The notes: generated by a model not told the origin, from the sequence alone. 64,000 nt of DNA from Lysinibacillus irui (GCF_028877475.1 NZ_CP113527.1:1357501-1421500); one strand, 5' to 3'. Positions 36,455 to 46,218 are shown, counted from the stretch's first letter. A program made the numbers and translations.

Positions 36455-37933
36455 TTGAGTGAAGCAGTATTTAGAGAAATTGCAGAGCGCACAAATGGCG
36501 ATGTTTATATTGGTGTTGTCGGTCCAGTACGTGTAGGTAAATCAACATTTGTAAAAAAGGTAATGGAATCAGTCGTGTTACCAAACATTCTGGATGAGAC
36601 GGAAAGAATGCGAGCACAAGATGAGTTGCCACAAAGTTCACCGGGGCCAGTCATTATGACTGCTGAGCCGAAGTTTGTGCCTGCCCAAGCAACACGTATT
36701 GTGGTCGGTGATGATGAGATGCCATTCCAAATCCGTTTGGCAGATTGCGTTGGTTATATTATCGAAGGAACGAAAGGCTATGAGGATGAAAATGGACCAA
36801 AATATGTTCATACTCCTTGGCATACAGAGCCGATTCCATTCCAGGAAGCAGCTAAAATTGGCACAGATAAGGTAATTCGTGATCATGCAAATATCGGTAT
36901 TGTCGTAACCACTGATGGTACTGTGAACGGGATTAGCCGCCGTGCCGCAGAGAAGGCAGAGGAAGAAATTGTTGAGCAATTAAAAGAAATCGGCAAGCCT
37001 TTTGTGATTTTACTCAATTGCCAAATGCCAGCGAGAGAAGAAACGGTTCAGCTTCGCAATGAATTGTTTGAACGTTATAATGTACCTGTTATTGCTATGT
37101 CTATTGATCAAATGAGAGAAACAGATATTCAATATATTTTACAAGAAGCTTTATTTGAATTTCCGATTCGTACAATTGAGGTAGAAAAGCCAGATTGGCT
37201 GGATGTATTAGATGCCACGCATCCGTTGAATGTTGCGTTGATTGATTCAATGGAGGAAGTACTTTCGTCTGTGATGAAAATTAGAGACGTACAACAGGCA
37301 TCAGATGCTTTTAAAGCGATTGATTTTATTGATCAAAGTGAAGTAGTTCATGTTGATGCAGGTGTTGGAACGGCTGTGATTCGTGTATCCTTACAGGGTG
37401 AATTATACAAATCGGTGTGTAATGAATGGCTAGAAGAACCGATTGAAACCAAAAAAGATTGGCTGCTCTTTATTAAAGAGGCTGCGGAGGCAAAAGAAGC
37501 ACAAAAACGCTTTAAGAGTGCAATCCATGATGCGGATACGACAGGCTACGGCGTGACATTACCAATGATGCAGGAATTTGAGCCGACAGCACCAGAGCTC
37601 ATTAAGCAAAATAATTTCTTTGGCGTTCGAATGAAGGCAAAAGCACCATCTTACCATATTATTCGAGTAGATATGGAATCAGAATTCGCACCGTTGATCG
37701 GCTCAGAGTTCCACAGTCAGCAACTACTTAAAGACTTAAATCATGCTTATTTACATGATCGTGAGGCATTATGGAATACGCAACTATTTGGAACTCCGTT
37801 ACATGAAGTATTAAAAGAGGGTATACGCTATAAAATGGATGCTGTACCACCTACTGCCAAAAAACGGATGCGACAAACAATTGAACGAATGGTTAACGAA
37901 GGTGATAGAGGTTTAGTAACATTTATTTTATAG
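36455..37933 (+). CDS. spoIVA: Stage IV sporulation protein A (spore coat base ATPase)
   Basis: 492 residues, as in B. subtilis. Walker A GPVRVGKST at about 23-31; a middle domain and a C-terminal region ending in RGLVTFIL, needed for anchoring to SpoVM. It polymerises on the forespore with ATP hydrolysis to form the coat basement. Starts at TTG 36455 with GGAGG upstream. Confidence 0.97.
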   Translation: MSEAVFREIAERTNGDVYIGVVGPVRVGKSTFVKKVMESVVLPNILDETERMRAQDELPQSSPGPVIMTAEPKFVPAQATRIVVGDDEMPFQIRLADCVGYIIEGTKGYEDENGPKYVHTPWHTEPIPFQEAAKIGTDKVIRDHANIGIVVTTDGTVNGISRRAAEKAEEEIVEQLKEIGKPFVILLNCQMPAREETVQLRNELFERYNVPVIAMSIDQMRETDIQYILQEALFEFPIRTIEVEKPDWLDVLDATHPLNVALIDSMEEVLSSVMKIRDVQQASDAFKAIDFIDQSEVVHVDAGVGTAVIRVSLQGELYKSVCNEWLEEPIETKKDWLLFIKEAAEAKEAQKRFKSAIHDADTTGYGVTLPMMQEFEPTAPELIKQNNFFGVRMKAKAPSYHIIRVDMESEFAPLIGSEFHSQQLLKDLNHAYLHDREALWNTQLFGTPLHEVLKEGIRYKMDAVPPTAKKRMRQTIERMVNEGDRGLVTFIL

Positions 37934-37968
37934 TAATAAAATTGAAAAAATGTGTGAAAAATAGGTGT

Positions 37969-38007
37969 AGGGCTTTTCGTTTTTAAGCGAAAAGTCCTTT
38001 TATTTTT
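37969..38007 (+). terminator. Terminator of spoIVA
   Basis: Stem AGGGCTTTTCG / CGAAAAGTCCT followed by TTTATTTTTG. Confidence 0.85.
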
Positions 38008-38131
38008 GTTTTTTGGGTGAAAATCTAATTTTTTGGTTATAATCATGTATGAATACAGTTGCGTAGCGGTTTTCTATGTGTTACTCTTTTTACAGAATTG
38101 GTTCATGACCCTTTGAGAGGAGGTGAATGGT

Positions 38132-38404
38132 GTGAATAAAACAGAATTAGTAAACTCTGTTGCTGAAGCTGCAGGTCTTTCTAAAAAAGACGCTTCTAAA
38201 GCAGTTGAAGCTGTATTTGATACAATTCAAGATGCTCTTGCAAAGGGTGACAAAGTACAATTAATTGGTTTTGGTAACTTTGAAGTACGTGAACGTGCGG
38301 CTCGTAAAGGTCGTAACCCACAAACTGGTAAAGAAATCGAAATCGCTGCTAGCAAGGTGCCTGCTTTCAAACCAGGTAAAGCGCTTAAAGACGCGGTAAA
38401 ATAA
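38132..38404 (+). CDS. hbs: DNA-binding protein HU (HBsu)
   Basis: 90 residues, the canonical HU length, starting [10 protein letters not shown]. The beta-arm [19 protein letters not shown] and [16 protein letters not shown] tail are present. GTG 38132 has AGGAGGTGA five bases upstream, while the GTG at 38123 is within that site. A TATAAT lies at 38038-38043. Confidence 0.96.
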   Translation: MNKTELVNSVAEAAGLSKKDASKAVEAVFDTIQDALAKGDKVQLIGFGNFEVRERAARKGRNPQTGKEIEIAASKVPAFKPGKALKDAVK

Positions 38405-38424
38405 TACACGTCTAGTAGTTACAT

Positions 38425-38466
38425 AGAGCAGTCTTCATGTTAACGAACATGAAGGCTGCTCTTTTT
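38425..38466 (+). terminator. Terminator of hbs
   Basis: Stem AGAGCAGTCTTCATGT / ACATGAAGGCTGCTCT and T5. Confidence 0.92.
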
Positions 38467-38614
38467 AACTTTTTACATAAGAATTCTACGAGGATTTACT
38501 ACTCTAAAGGCAATTTTTTTATGAAACAGGTAAGTCATTTTGCGCTAACCATTTGGATGTGCTACGATGCATAGGGAAATGTGTAATGTTTTGATACGCA
38601 GGAGGTTTTTTCGG

Positions 38615-39184
38615 ATGTCGAATATTGATTTATTAAAAATAGAAGAAGCAGTAAAAATGATTTTAGAAGCGGTAGGTGAAGACGTAAATCGCGAAGGTTT
38701 ATTGGATACACCGAAACGTGTAGCTAAAATGTATGCCGAAATGTTTAGCGGCTTGCATGAGGATGCTAAAGATTACTTTAAAACGGTATTTCATGAGGAT
38801 CATGAAGAATTAGTCCTTGTAAAAGATATTCCTTTTTATTCAATGTGTGAGCATCATCTAGTGCCTTTCTATGGCAAGGCACATGTTGCATACATACCAA
38901 ATGACGGAGTTGTTGCTGGGCTTAGTAAATTAGGACGTGCCGTTGAAACCATTGCTCGACGTCCACAATTACAAGAGCGTATTACGTCTTCTGTAGCCGA
39001 GACGATTATGGAGATGCTTGCACCAAAAGGAGTCTATGTTGTCATTGAGGCTGAGCATATGTGTATGACGATGCGAGGACTAAAAAAACCAGGTTCTAAA
39101 ACGGTAACTTCGGTTGCTCGGGGTATTTATGAGGAAGATGAAGTAAAACGAAGAGAAGTGCTATCATTTATCCAAATGTCTTAA
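38615..39184 (+). CDS. folE: GTP cyclohydrolase I
   Basis: 189 residues. Zinc site in MCEHHLVPF and [16 protein letters not shown] and [10 protein letters not shown] motifs. First step of tetrahydrofolate synthesis. In B. subtilis it is named mtrA and is co-transcribed with mtrB, as here (62-base gap). ATG 38615 has AGGAGG nine bases upstream. Confidence 0.96.
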   Translation: MSNIDLLKIEEAVKMILEAVGEDVNREGLLDTPKRVAKMYAEMFSGLHEDAKDYFKTVFHEDHEELVLVKDIPFYSMCEHHLVPFYGKAHVAYIPNDGVVAGLSKLGRAVETIARRPQLQERITSSVAETIMEMLAPKGVYVVIEAEHMCMTMRGLKKPGSKTVTSVARGIYEEDEVKRREVLSFIQMS

Positions 39185-39246
39185 ATTACATGTCTAATTA
39201 TGTTATGATGTACTAAGAATTTGTCGGATTTAAGGAGTGTACAAAG

Positions 39247-39465
39247 ATGTCACAAGATTATATTGTAATTCAAGCAGAAGAAGATGGTGTACATGTCATT
39301 GGATTAACACGTGGAACAGATACAAAATTCCATCATTCAGAAAAATTAGATGCCGGCGAAGTAATGATAGCTCAATTCACAGAACACACGTCTGCCATGA
39401 AAATTCGTGGTAAAGCACAAATTCATACAGCACATGGTGTGATCCATAGTGAAGCGAAAAAATAA
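39247..39465 (+). CDS. mtrB: trp RNA-binding attenuation protein TRAP
   Basis: 72 residues, matching TRAP over its length ([36 protein letters not shown]). TRAP forms an 11-mer that binds (G/U)AG repeats in trp leaders when tryptophan is bound. The trp operon is not in the adjacent supraoperon, so its targets lie elsewhere. Confidence 0.96.
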   Translation: MSQDYIVIQAEEDGVHVIGLTRGTDTKFHHSEKLDAGEVMIAQFTEHTSAMKIRGKAQIHTAHGVIHSEAKK

Positions 39466-39778
39466 TAAAAATAGTTACTAACATTGTTATTATAAAGAAT
39501 TTTTTGAGTAAGTCTGAAAAATTCCGATTACAGTGACACCTTGGTAACTGATTTGTACAATAAGCACATATAAAAGCACTAGATGTGAAAAACTGAGTAT
39601 AGATCTTAAGGGCAGTTAGCATTCCTTCAGCCATTTGTGGGAAAGCTTTACTGCCTGTCGTTTGAAAGAAGCAAAAATTTTTTATTCCGCATCGTTGCGT
39701 ATGCTATAATGATTCAGTAAGTAAGCGTTATGCCTTAGATAGGACTAGCGTATCTGAAAGTGAAATGGAGTAAGGTCT
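39466..39778 (+). other. mtrB-hepS intergenic region with promoter
   Basis: No gene. An extended -10 (TGCTATAAT, 39702-39710) probably drives hepS. An interrupted inverted repeat (GGCAGT at about 39610 / ACTGCC at about 39650) lacks a T tail. Confidence 0.55.
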
Positions 39779-40549
39779 ATGAATGCAACATACATTCAAA
39801 ATTCAATTGCACAGTTAAAAACAGAGATTTTCATGGATGTTCGTCATAGAACTTTGCAAAAATACACAGGGGTACCTGTGATAGATGAAAATCAATTGTT
39901 TTATTTGTTAATCCCGTTTTTGAATGGTGAGGAGTGGCAACAAGAACAACAAGAGGCTGCAATTACTGTTGGCATTGTATACGCGGCATTAGCGGCTCAC
40001 GATCATATAAAAGAATTAGATGCAACATCAAAAGAACAGCAGCTTACCGTTTTAGCTGGAGATTTTTATAGTGGTCGTTATTATGAACTATTAGCAATGT
40101 CAGGGAATGTTGCTTTGATTCGTAGTTTGTCACAAGGCATTGTGGCACGCTGTGAACATCAGATTAAAGTATATGAAGCGGAACAACGAACAAAGGAGCA
40201 ATGGTACGCGTCGATGAGTACGATTGAATCGGGGTTAATTGCTCAATTTTTCGCTCTTTATTCTTTTAGTGAATATATACCACTTATAGAAAAAAGTTTA
40301 TTAATCTTGCGTTTAGAAAGAGAATGGACGGCTTATCAACGTGGGCAACAAATGTCTTTAATGGGTAAGGCACTAGAAGAAAGTGTCAGACGAAATGACG
40401 CAACCTTTAATAGCGTCATCCAGGAAAAAATTGTGCATTTAAAAACAGAGCTTTTACAGTTGATCGAACAGGCAAGTTTTTTACAAAGTGATATCAAACA
40501 AGCTTTACATGCACATGTAGAGGCATCTATTGCTTCTACTAACGGATAA
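39779..40549 (+). CDS. hepS: Heptaprenyl diphosphate synthase component I
   Basis: 256 residues. The small non-catalytic subunit that sets product length when paired with HepT. Begins NATYIQNSIAQLKTEIFMDV. It heads hepS-menG-hepT, the menaquinone side-chain operon. Confidence 0.9.
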   Translation: MNATYIQNSIAQLKTEIFMDVRHRTLQKYTGVPVIDENQLFYLLIPFLNGEEWQQEQQEAAITVGIVYAALAAHDHIKELDATSKEQQLTVLAGDFYSGRYYELLAMSGNVALIRSLSQGIVARCEHQIKVYEAEQRTKEQWYASMSTIESGLIAQFFALYSFSEYIPLIEKSLLILRLEREWTAYQRGQQMSLMGKALEESVRRNDATFNSVIQEKIVHLKTELLQLIEQASFLQSDIKQALHAHVEASIASTNG

Positions 40550-40564
40550 GAGAGGTTTTTCAAA

Positions 40565-41269
40565 ATGGCTAAAACGAAAGAAGAACACGTTCACGAAGTA
40601 TTTGAGAGTATTTCGGAAAACTACGACAAAATGAATGGTGTGATTAGTTTCCAGATGCATGTTGGCTGGCGTAACGATACGATGAAGCACATGGCTGTTA
40701 AACCTGGAACAAAAGCACTCGATGTATGCTGTGGCACAGCAGATTGGACGATCGCATTGGCAGAGGCAGTTGGTGAAAGTGGAGAAGTAAAAGGACTCGA
40801 CTTTAGTCAAAACATGCTGAAAGTTGGCGAACAAAAAGTAAAGCCGTACCCACAAATTGAACTAATTCATGGAAATGCAATGGAATTACCTTTTCCAGAT
40901 AATTCATTTGATTATGTGACGATTGGCTTTGGTCTTCGCAATGTACCTGATTATTTACAAGTCTTAAAGGAAATGCATCGTGTTGTAAAACCGGGTGGTA
41001 TGGTTGTGTGTTTAGAAACATCTCAATCAGAAATTCCTGGTTACCGTCAACTGTTCCGTTTTTATTTTAAATATATAATGCCGATATTTGGTAAAATATT
41101 TGCGAAAAGCTATAAGGAATATTCTTGGCTTCAGGAATCTGCGAATGATTTCCCAGGTATGAAGAAGTTAGCGGCATTGTTTGAGCAGGCAGGATTAGAA
41201 AAAGTAACGTACAAAGCATACAGTGGCGGGGCTGCGGCAATGCATATGGGCTTTAAAAAGGTACGTTAA
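40565..41269 (+). CDS. menG: Demethylmenaquinone methyltransferase
   Basis: 234 residues, SAM-binding motif [10 protein letters not shown] (about 50-59) and the UbiE signatures [10 protein letters not shown] and [13 protein letters not shown]. Last step of menaquinone synthesis. Between hepS and hepT as in B. subtilis. Confidence 0.95.
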   Translation: MAKTKEEHVHEVFESISENYDKMNGVISFQMHVGWRNDTMKHMAVKPGTKALDVCCGTADWTIALAEAVGESGEVKGLDFSQNMLKVGEQKVKPYPQIELIHGNAMELPFPDNSFDYVTIGFGLRNVPDYLQVLKEMHRVVKPGGMVVCLETSQSEIPGYRQLFRFYFKYIMPIFGKIFAKSYKEYSWLQESANDFPGMKKLAALFEQAGLEKVTYKAYSGGAAAMHMGFKKVR

Positions 41270-41288
41270 TGGGGGAAGGTTTTCACAC

Positions 41289-42263
41289 GTGGAAAAGATG
41301 AAGTTAAAACTACTCTATTCCGATTTGAAATCAGATATTGATATCATTGAACGAGAGTTAGAAAAAGCAGTGGACTCATCTTCATATTTGATCAACGATG
41401 CTTCTCTCCATTTATTACAAGCTGGTGGCAAACGGATACGACCAATTTTTGTGTTATTAGGTGCAAAATTTGGCGATTATGATATTGAGAAGATGAAGGA
41501 TGTAGCGGTGCCTTTAGAGCTCATTCATATGGCATCACTTGTGCATGATGATGTTATTGATGATTCCGATATGCGAAGAGGACGCCCGACTGTCAAATCA
41601 CAATGGAATAATAGGGTAGCAATGTACACGGGCGATTTTATTTTTGCACGTGCGCTAGAATATATTACAAAGCTTGAAGACCCACTTGTTCATCAAATTT
41701 TAGCACGTACCATGGTAGAGATTGTTAACGGTGAAGTCATTCAAATTGAAGATAAATTTAGATTAGATCAGGGCTTAAAAGATTATTTTAGAAGAATCAA
41801 ACGTAAAACGGCATTACTTATTTCCTCTAGCTGTGAGCTGGGGGCGGTCGCTGCAGGCGTTGATGCAAAAACAGTGAGACATTTAAAGCGCTTCGGCTAC
41901 TTTGTGGGCATGAGCTTCCAAATTATCGATGATGTTTTAGATATTATGGCAACAGATAAAGAATTAGGTAAACCCGCGGGTAGTGATTTGTTGCAGGGCA
42001 ATATTACCTTACCGATCTTATTACTGAAAGATGATCCAGAGATGCAACCTTATTTAGTTAAAGTATTTGCAGGTACACTAACAGAAGCGGAACGTCAAAA
42101 TATGTTGCAATATGTGCGTAAATCTCATGCAATTGAACAAGCTAATCGTATGAGTGATAAATATTTGAAAAAAGCCTTACAAGAAATAGATGCTTTACCA
42201 AAACATCCAGTTAAGAAAAAGCTGCGAGATGTTGCATTGTTTATGGGTAAGCGCAAATTCTAG
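41289..42263 (+). CDS. hepT: Heptaprenyl diphosphate synthase component II
   Basis: 324 residues. Catalytic prenyltransferase with both aspartate-rich motifs: DDVIDD followed by RRGRPT, and DDVLD. GTG 41289 has GGAAGG nine bases upstream; ATG 41298 is in frame but too far from a site. Makes the C35 menaquinone tail together with HepS. Confidence 0.94.
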   Translation: MEKMKLKLLYSDLKSDIDIIERELEKAVDSSSYLINDASLHLLQAGGKRIRPIFVLLGAKFGDYDIEKMKDVAVPLELIHMASLVHDDVIDDSDMRRGRPTVKSQWNNRVAMYTGDFIFARALEYITKLEDPLVHQILARTMVEIVNGEVIQIEDKFRLDQGLKDYFRRIKRKTALLISSSCELGAVAAGVDAKTVRHLKRFGYFVGMSFQIIDDVLDIMATDKELGKPAGSDLLQGNITLPILLLKDDPEMQPYLVKVFAGTLTEAERQNMLQYVRKSHAIEQANRMSDKYLKKALQEIDALPKHPVKKKLRDVALFMGKRKF

Positions 42264-42349
42264 CTTTTTGTTGTATAAAGGCTCGTTTTTTGTTAATATT
42301 TATCGGTAGGTGTAAAACCTGTTAGACGAATTTAAGGAGTGTTTTAAAC

Positions 42350-42766
42350 ATGGCAATTGAACAAACTTTTTTAATGGTTAAGCCTGACGGCGTTGAACGT
42401 CAAGTAGTTGGAGACATCGTTGATCGTTTCGAACGTCGCGGTTTTGTAATGAAAGGTGCTAAATTAATGGTAATTCCTAAAGAATTAGCAGAAAAGCACT
42501 ATGCTGAGCATGCTGAGCGTCCATTCTTTGGTGAATTAGTTGATTTCATCACTTCTGGTCCTGTATTCGCTATGGTATGGGAAGGCGAGAACGTAATCAA
42601 GCTTGCTCGTACAATGATGGGTGCAACTAAACCTGAAGAATCAAACCCAGGTACAATCCGTGGAGACTATGCAACAACTGTTTCTCACAACATCATCCAC
42701 GGTTCTGACTCTCTTGCTTCTGCTGAGCGTGAAATCGGCTTATTCTTCGGTGAAGATTTAGTTTAA
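42350..42766 (+). CDS. ndk: Nucleoside diphosphate kinase (3' end supplied by an inserted element)
   Basis: 138 residues. FLMVKPDGV and the phospho-histidine motif NIIHGSDS are intact, so the enzyme should work. The last 123 bases recur at 48353-48475 with six third-codon-position changes, all synonymous. The simplest reading is that a tyrosine-recombinase element integrated at 42644-42669 and replaced the gene's 3' end with its own copy. Confidence 0.96.
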   Translation: MAIEQTFLMVKPDGVERQVVGDIVDRFERRGFVMKGAKLMVIPKELAEKHYAEHAERPFFGELVDFITSGPVFAMVWEGENVIKLARTMMGATKPEESNPGTIRGDYATTVSHNIIHGSDSLASAEREIGLFFGEDLV

Positions 42767-42771
42767 TTCGT
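42644..42771 (+). repeat. attL: left copy of ndk 3' end direct repeat
   Basis: 128 bases matching 48353-48480 at all but six positions. The first 26 bases (42644-42669) are identical and are the likely crossover core; the last 41 are also identical. Confidence 0.9.
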
Positions 42772-42776
42772 TAAAG

Positions 42777-42794
42777 ATCGGATTATAATCGGAT
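42777..42794 (+). repeat. Paired ATCGGAT motifs inside attL (possible arm sites)
   Basis: ATCGGAT at 42777-42783 and 42788-42794, 11 bases apart. The inverse occurs near attR (ATCCGAT 48334-48340; degenerate ATCCGGT 48315-48321). Could be integrase arm-type sites. Confidence 0.4.
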
Positions 42795-42840
42795 AAAACT
42801 CCGTATTGTACAAAAGCATACTCGCTATAATAGCGGTTAA

Positions 42841-42871
42841 CCCTCTAACTATTTCAGTTGGGGGGCTTTTT
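42841..42871 (+). terminator. Terminator supplied to ndk by the element
   Basis: A ten-pair stem with two G-U pairs (CCCTCTAACT / AGTTGGGGGG), followed by CTTTTTG. Its right arm also holds the only ribosome-binding-like site for the integrase start. Confidence 0.75.
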
Positions 42872-42872
42872 G

Positions 42873-43871
42873 TTGTCTTTTAATAAAGTCGATTCAAATG
42901 TAGATTTAAGTTTATTCGATATTAACTCCAGGCGTAAGTCTGCTAAAAAATTCGGTTTCAATGAGGAATCGAATACTCGGAATATTAAAGTCAATCATGC
43001 AATGAAAATTGTTAATCAACAGTGGAAATTGCTCGGGCTAAGACCTAGTACAATTGACAGTTATAATTACAACTTTTCGAAGTTTGTCGAAGTAACTAAC
43101 GTTGTCTATCTACACGAAATTAATAACGATAAAATTTACGAATATTTATCTTCTTTTAAAGACGTTAGAGATACAACGCTAAAAGGTCGACTAAAGCAGA
43201 TTAGCGCCGTTCTAGCACGTTTTTATGATAATGGCTGGTTTAGCGTCGGTTTTTTGGAAAAGCATTAAAATAAAGGTCGACACGCCCCTTAAAGAGGCTG
43301 CTACGGAAAAAGAATTATCATTACTTATTTCTTTGTTAGATAAGTCTACTTTCAGTGGGTTCCGAGATTCTATTGCTATCTTATTGCTTTATAAAACTGG
43401 GATCAGAATTAAAAGTTTAGGTTTATTGCGTGAGAAGAATATTGACTTTGAAAGTAAGACGCTCATTTTACCTGGTGAGATTATGAAAAGTCATCGCACT
43501 TTAATGCTACCTCTCGATGATGATATATGTGCTTTATTGAAGGAAGTAATAAGTGTAAACAATGACATTAGGAAAGAACATCGTCAGAAAAACGATTATA
43601 TATTTGTATCAAATGTCGGAATCCCTATTTCTAATTCTGTTTCATCATCTAATTTAATTTCCAAAAATTTGTGGATGTACAGTAAGCGTTGGGGACTTAA
43701 AAATGTCAACCCGCATTCAATAAGGCGCCTTTACGGCCAGAACCTTTTAAAACGAGGTGCAGATGTAAATTTAATTTCACACGCCTATGTCACAGTGATT
43801 TGAGTACGACATCTCCCTATCTAGGGTTGGATACTTCTACAGTTGTACGTAATTTACGTGATTATTTATAA
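42873..43871 (+). pseudogene. Tyrosine recombinase/integrase, two frameshifts
   Basis: The coding signal runs in three pieces. Piece one ends at 43268; piece two, shifted by one base, runs on to 43803; the C-terminus reads in a third frame to 43871. The first break fits one extra T in T6 at about 43246-43251; the second fits one missing base at about 43790. Catalytic residues are visible across the pieces: R in TGIRIKSLGL, HSIRR, then GHSDLSTTSPYLGL. An N-terminal SAM-like core-binding domain is present. TTG 42873 is the likely start. Confidence 0.85.
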
Positions 43872-44744
43872 AAAGATAAAAGCCGCTAGTGCGACAACAC
43901 TAACGACTCTTAAAATGATTACACTATCGTTGGCAGGCAAATAGTGTTTCAACCATAACTAAATATGAGCGATGATATGCCTTCATTTTACCTCGAAAAA
44001 ACGTAATATGCAAAGGCCTGCTTTCCTATTGTCTTTTTTAGGATCGCTCATTGACGAGAAGCCGTTAAGCGTCATTAAAAAACACGTCAGGTTACGCCGA
44101 GCCAACGCAGTAAATTCGGCTATATCGCAGGTCAACCCGTTTCCTGTTACGGTTCCGATGAATTGGTGAGCGCCACCATTAAGGGCGCGGCATGGTTTAT
44201 CGGCTAGTTACGGCTAGGGTAAGCATGTACAAGCGGACAATCAGCGTACAAATACGCTCAATTAAGGACTACTGCACGTCTAGGACGATAATTAGACGAG
44301 TACATACGGATAGAAATATTCCGATTTAACAGGAGCAAACGAGAAACCTCGGACGTCTCCATGACGTAGCAATGCAGTCGTTACTTATTGTCGCTTGATT
44401 CGTTTTCTACGTTTCTTGCGGTAGTAGGTAAAGATATTGCGCCGATTTCCTGGAGCAAGCTGCCATTTCTGCTAGCAAGAGAGTACGGTTGTCAATCACA
44501 ATCTTACATTTAATATTAACATTTTGCGAAGCAACCTTTAATTTTATTTTTCTTTATAAGTAAGGACTGCTAAAAATTTAAAGTGTAAATATACTGGTTA
44601 CACTTTTTCTTCGTCTACTTCTACAAAATCGATTATCTCTATTATATTATTAATTCCTAATGTCTCAGTATTCCTTTATAAGAGATGAATTGAGCGGTCA
44701 GCCTTCCACTCTAGTTCAGTCAACGTTGTCCACTCTGTTTTACT
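43872..44744. other. Gene-poor stretch inside the element
   Basis: 873 bases without a frame having a ribosome site and known product. The short frames are broken, which looks like decayed coding DNA. A GCGCC/GGCGC hairpin lies around 44170-44188. Confidence 0.5.
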
Positions 44745-45143
44745 TTATAAGTCTAAAACAAATTCAGGAATTTCATTTTTAACAACAATCTTTATAAAAT
44801 CTTTATAAGGTTCCGAAACGACTCTGTTATTTATTTTGGTTTTTAAAATTTTATAGTTTTCTCTATCGGAAAGTTTGTCAGATAAGCTCATTTGTTCAAT
44901 AAACTTCTTAGTATATTTAACTACATTATCGTGATTATTATTATTATCTATCAAATATATGAAATTCTTTTGTTCATTTGTTTCAAAATCAATATAAATA
45001 ACAGCATATCCTACTACTTCTATAGTTCTCCCATCCCAATATTCATCGAAATTATCAGAATTGTTTACTCCGAGAATAAAAAAAAATTCAAGATTGCGAT
45101 TTAAAAATAAACGACTAAATGAAAAACTTTCATGTTGCAACAT
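44745..45143 (-). CDS. Hypothetical protein of the element
   Basis: 132 residues, acidic and Asn/Asp-rich (NNSDNFDEYW, DNNNNHDN), no membrane helix. AGGAGGAG lies before the ATG, so it looks translated. It follows the XRE gene on the same strand after 42 bases and is probably co-transcribed. I do not recognise the family; a metalloprotease-like or toxin partner role cannot be judged by eye. Confidence 0.6.
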   Translation of the reverse strand: MLQHESFSFSRLFLNRNLEFFFILGVNNSDNFDEYWDGRTIEVVGYAVIYIDFETNEQKNFIYLIDNNNNHDNVVKYTKKFIEQMSLSDKLSDRENYKILKTKINNRVVSEPYKDFIKIVVKNEIPEFVLDL

Positions 45144-45185
45144 AGTAGCTCCTCCTATAATTTCAGCAAAGTATGAAGATAGCCG

Positions 45186-45407
45186 TTATTGGCCGTCGTC
45201 TTTTTCGTTGTCTACTATTTCGATTAGATCACTAATATCACAATTCAAAGCTTTGCAAATCTTCTCTAATGTATCGAACTTAATTCCGTCAGTTTCCTCG
45301 TTATACAAACGTGAAAGGCCATTTCTATGTAATCCAGTTGCTTCCGCCAACTCAGAAATCTTCATTCTTTTCTCACCTAATAAACGAGATAAATGTACTT
45401 TAATCAT
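45186..45407 (-). CDS. XRE-family transcriptional repressor
   Basis: 73 residues, one Cro/CI helix-turn-helix (KISELAEATGLHRNGLSRLYN at about 16-36). A small all-HTH repressor of the kind that keeps mobile elements quiet. Its promoter and the divergent promoter both carry ACACTGYRGTGT palindromes in their spacers, which makes it the likely self-regulating switch. Confidence 0.88.
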   Translation of the reverse strand: MIKVHLSRLLGEKRMKISELAEATGLHRNGLSRLYNEETDGIKFDTLEKICKALNCDISDLIEIVDNEKDDGQ

Positions 45408-45434
45408 ATGTAGTCACAATCCTTTTTTAATTTC

Positions 45435-45463
45435 ATTTTACACTGTAGTGTATATAACTTCAA
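45435..45463 (-). promoter_or_regulatory. Promoter of the XRE gene
   Basis: Reading the minus strand, TTGAAG (45458-45463), 17 bases, TAAAAT (45435-45440). The operator at 45440-45451 lies in the spacer. Confidence 0.7.
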
Positions 45464-45525
45464 TTTATTGTTGATAGTGCACACTGTGGTGTATATTATA
45501 TTAATTGTGGAGAACACTGCGGTGT
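45440..45525. promoter_or_regulatory. Three ACACTGYRGTGT operators
   Basis: ACACTGTAGTGT at 45440-45451, ACACTGTGGTGT at 45481-45492 and ACACTGCGGTGT at 45514-45525. The outer halves ACACT/AGTGT form a dyad. Two sit inside promoter spacers; the third follows the rightward transcription start. Confidence 0.8.
45471..45499 (+). promoter_or_regulatory. Rightward promoter of the element
   Basis: TTGATA (45471-45476), exactly 17 bases, TATTAT (45494-45499), with an operator centred in the spacer. Confidence 0.78.
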
Positions 45526-45558
45526 GTAAAAATGACACTGGGAGAGGCGGAATGTGAA

Positions 45559-45849
45559 ATGTTTACGACGTTAGACGAGGGCAAATGGTTAACAGACAAT
45601 GAAGTTTGGTCAGTGGAGTATCAAATTGTATCGTTTGAAAAAGAAGGTGTATTCTCAACGTCTTATCAGGTGTTTGTGAAGCGACCAAACTGTAGGTGGG
45701 ATTATACAGTTTCTTCGACACCAGTTCCTTTATACATACAGGAAATGATCGACGATACTATTCGTAAGTGCAAACGTTTATTAGCAGATTATACGAAAAA
45801 AGTAGCCGATAAAGCTACGGAAATTGTAATCGCAGATAGTAGTGACTAA
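45559..45849 (+). CDS. Hypothetical protein, first rightward gene of the element
   Basis: 96 residues. Starts with ATG 45559 (GAGG upstream); ATG 45532 is in frame but has no site. It contains WSVEYQIVSFEKEGVFSTSYQVFVKR and a helical C-terminus. Same frame stays open after the TAA for 47 more codons to 45991, so the stop may be a mutation (see findings). Family not recognised. Confidence 0.6.
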   Translation: MFTTLDEGKWLTDNEVWSVEYQIVSFEKEGVFSTSYQVFVKRPNCRWDYTVSSTPVPLYIQEMIDDTIRKCKRLLADYTKKVADKATEIVIADSSD

Positions 45850-46029
45850 TTAGATAACTACGAGGCTGTATCCACAGAGAAAGGCGCATGGCGAACGATT
45901 GTAATGCGTTTATCAAATACAGCACTTAAAACAATTCCGATTTTCGATCATATGCATGTTGTTTGTTCAGACTTTTATCGTGCCTTGATAGGTTGATGGT
46001 CAGGAGTTAGTGATTGGAGGTATTCCAGC

Positions 46030-46218
46030 ATGAAACAAGGTGTTGCGCGTAAAGCGCCAGTACAGTCGTTTGAACGAGAATATAATAAGGCTTACATTAA
46101 GTTACTAACGAAAGCTGCTGCCAATGCAGCTAAGCAGATAGACGCATATTTTTTCGGTGAAGAAGGTGAGGACGGTGAACTTAGAGTGTGGTACTACGGT
46201 TATATGTGTAACGATTAA
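46030..46218 (+). CDS. Small hypothetical protein
   Basis: 62 residues, basic N-terminus (KQGVARKAPVQSFEREYNK) and acidic middle (FFGEEGEDGE). GGAGG nine bases before ATG 46030. No family recognised. The hairpin cluster follows it. Confidence 0.55.
   Translation: MKQGVARKAPVQSFEREYNKAYIKLLTKAAANAAKQIDAYFFGEEGEDGELRVWYYGYMCND

Noticed and set aside
42873..43871. Programmed frameshift in the integrase
   Set aside because: T6 followed by no slippery heptamer or stimulatory structure that I can see, and there are two breaks; decay or sequencing error is simpler.
43972..44169. 65-residue frame in the gene-poor part of the element
   Set aside because: No ribosome site and no recognisable domain; the neighbouring frames are also broken.
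44892..45474. Plus-strand frames opposite the XRE and 132-residue genes
   Set aside because: Antisense shadows without ribosome sites; the minus-strand genes have good ones.
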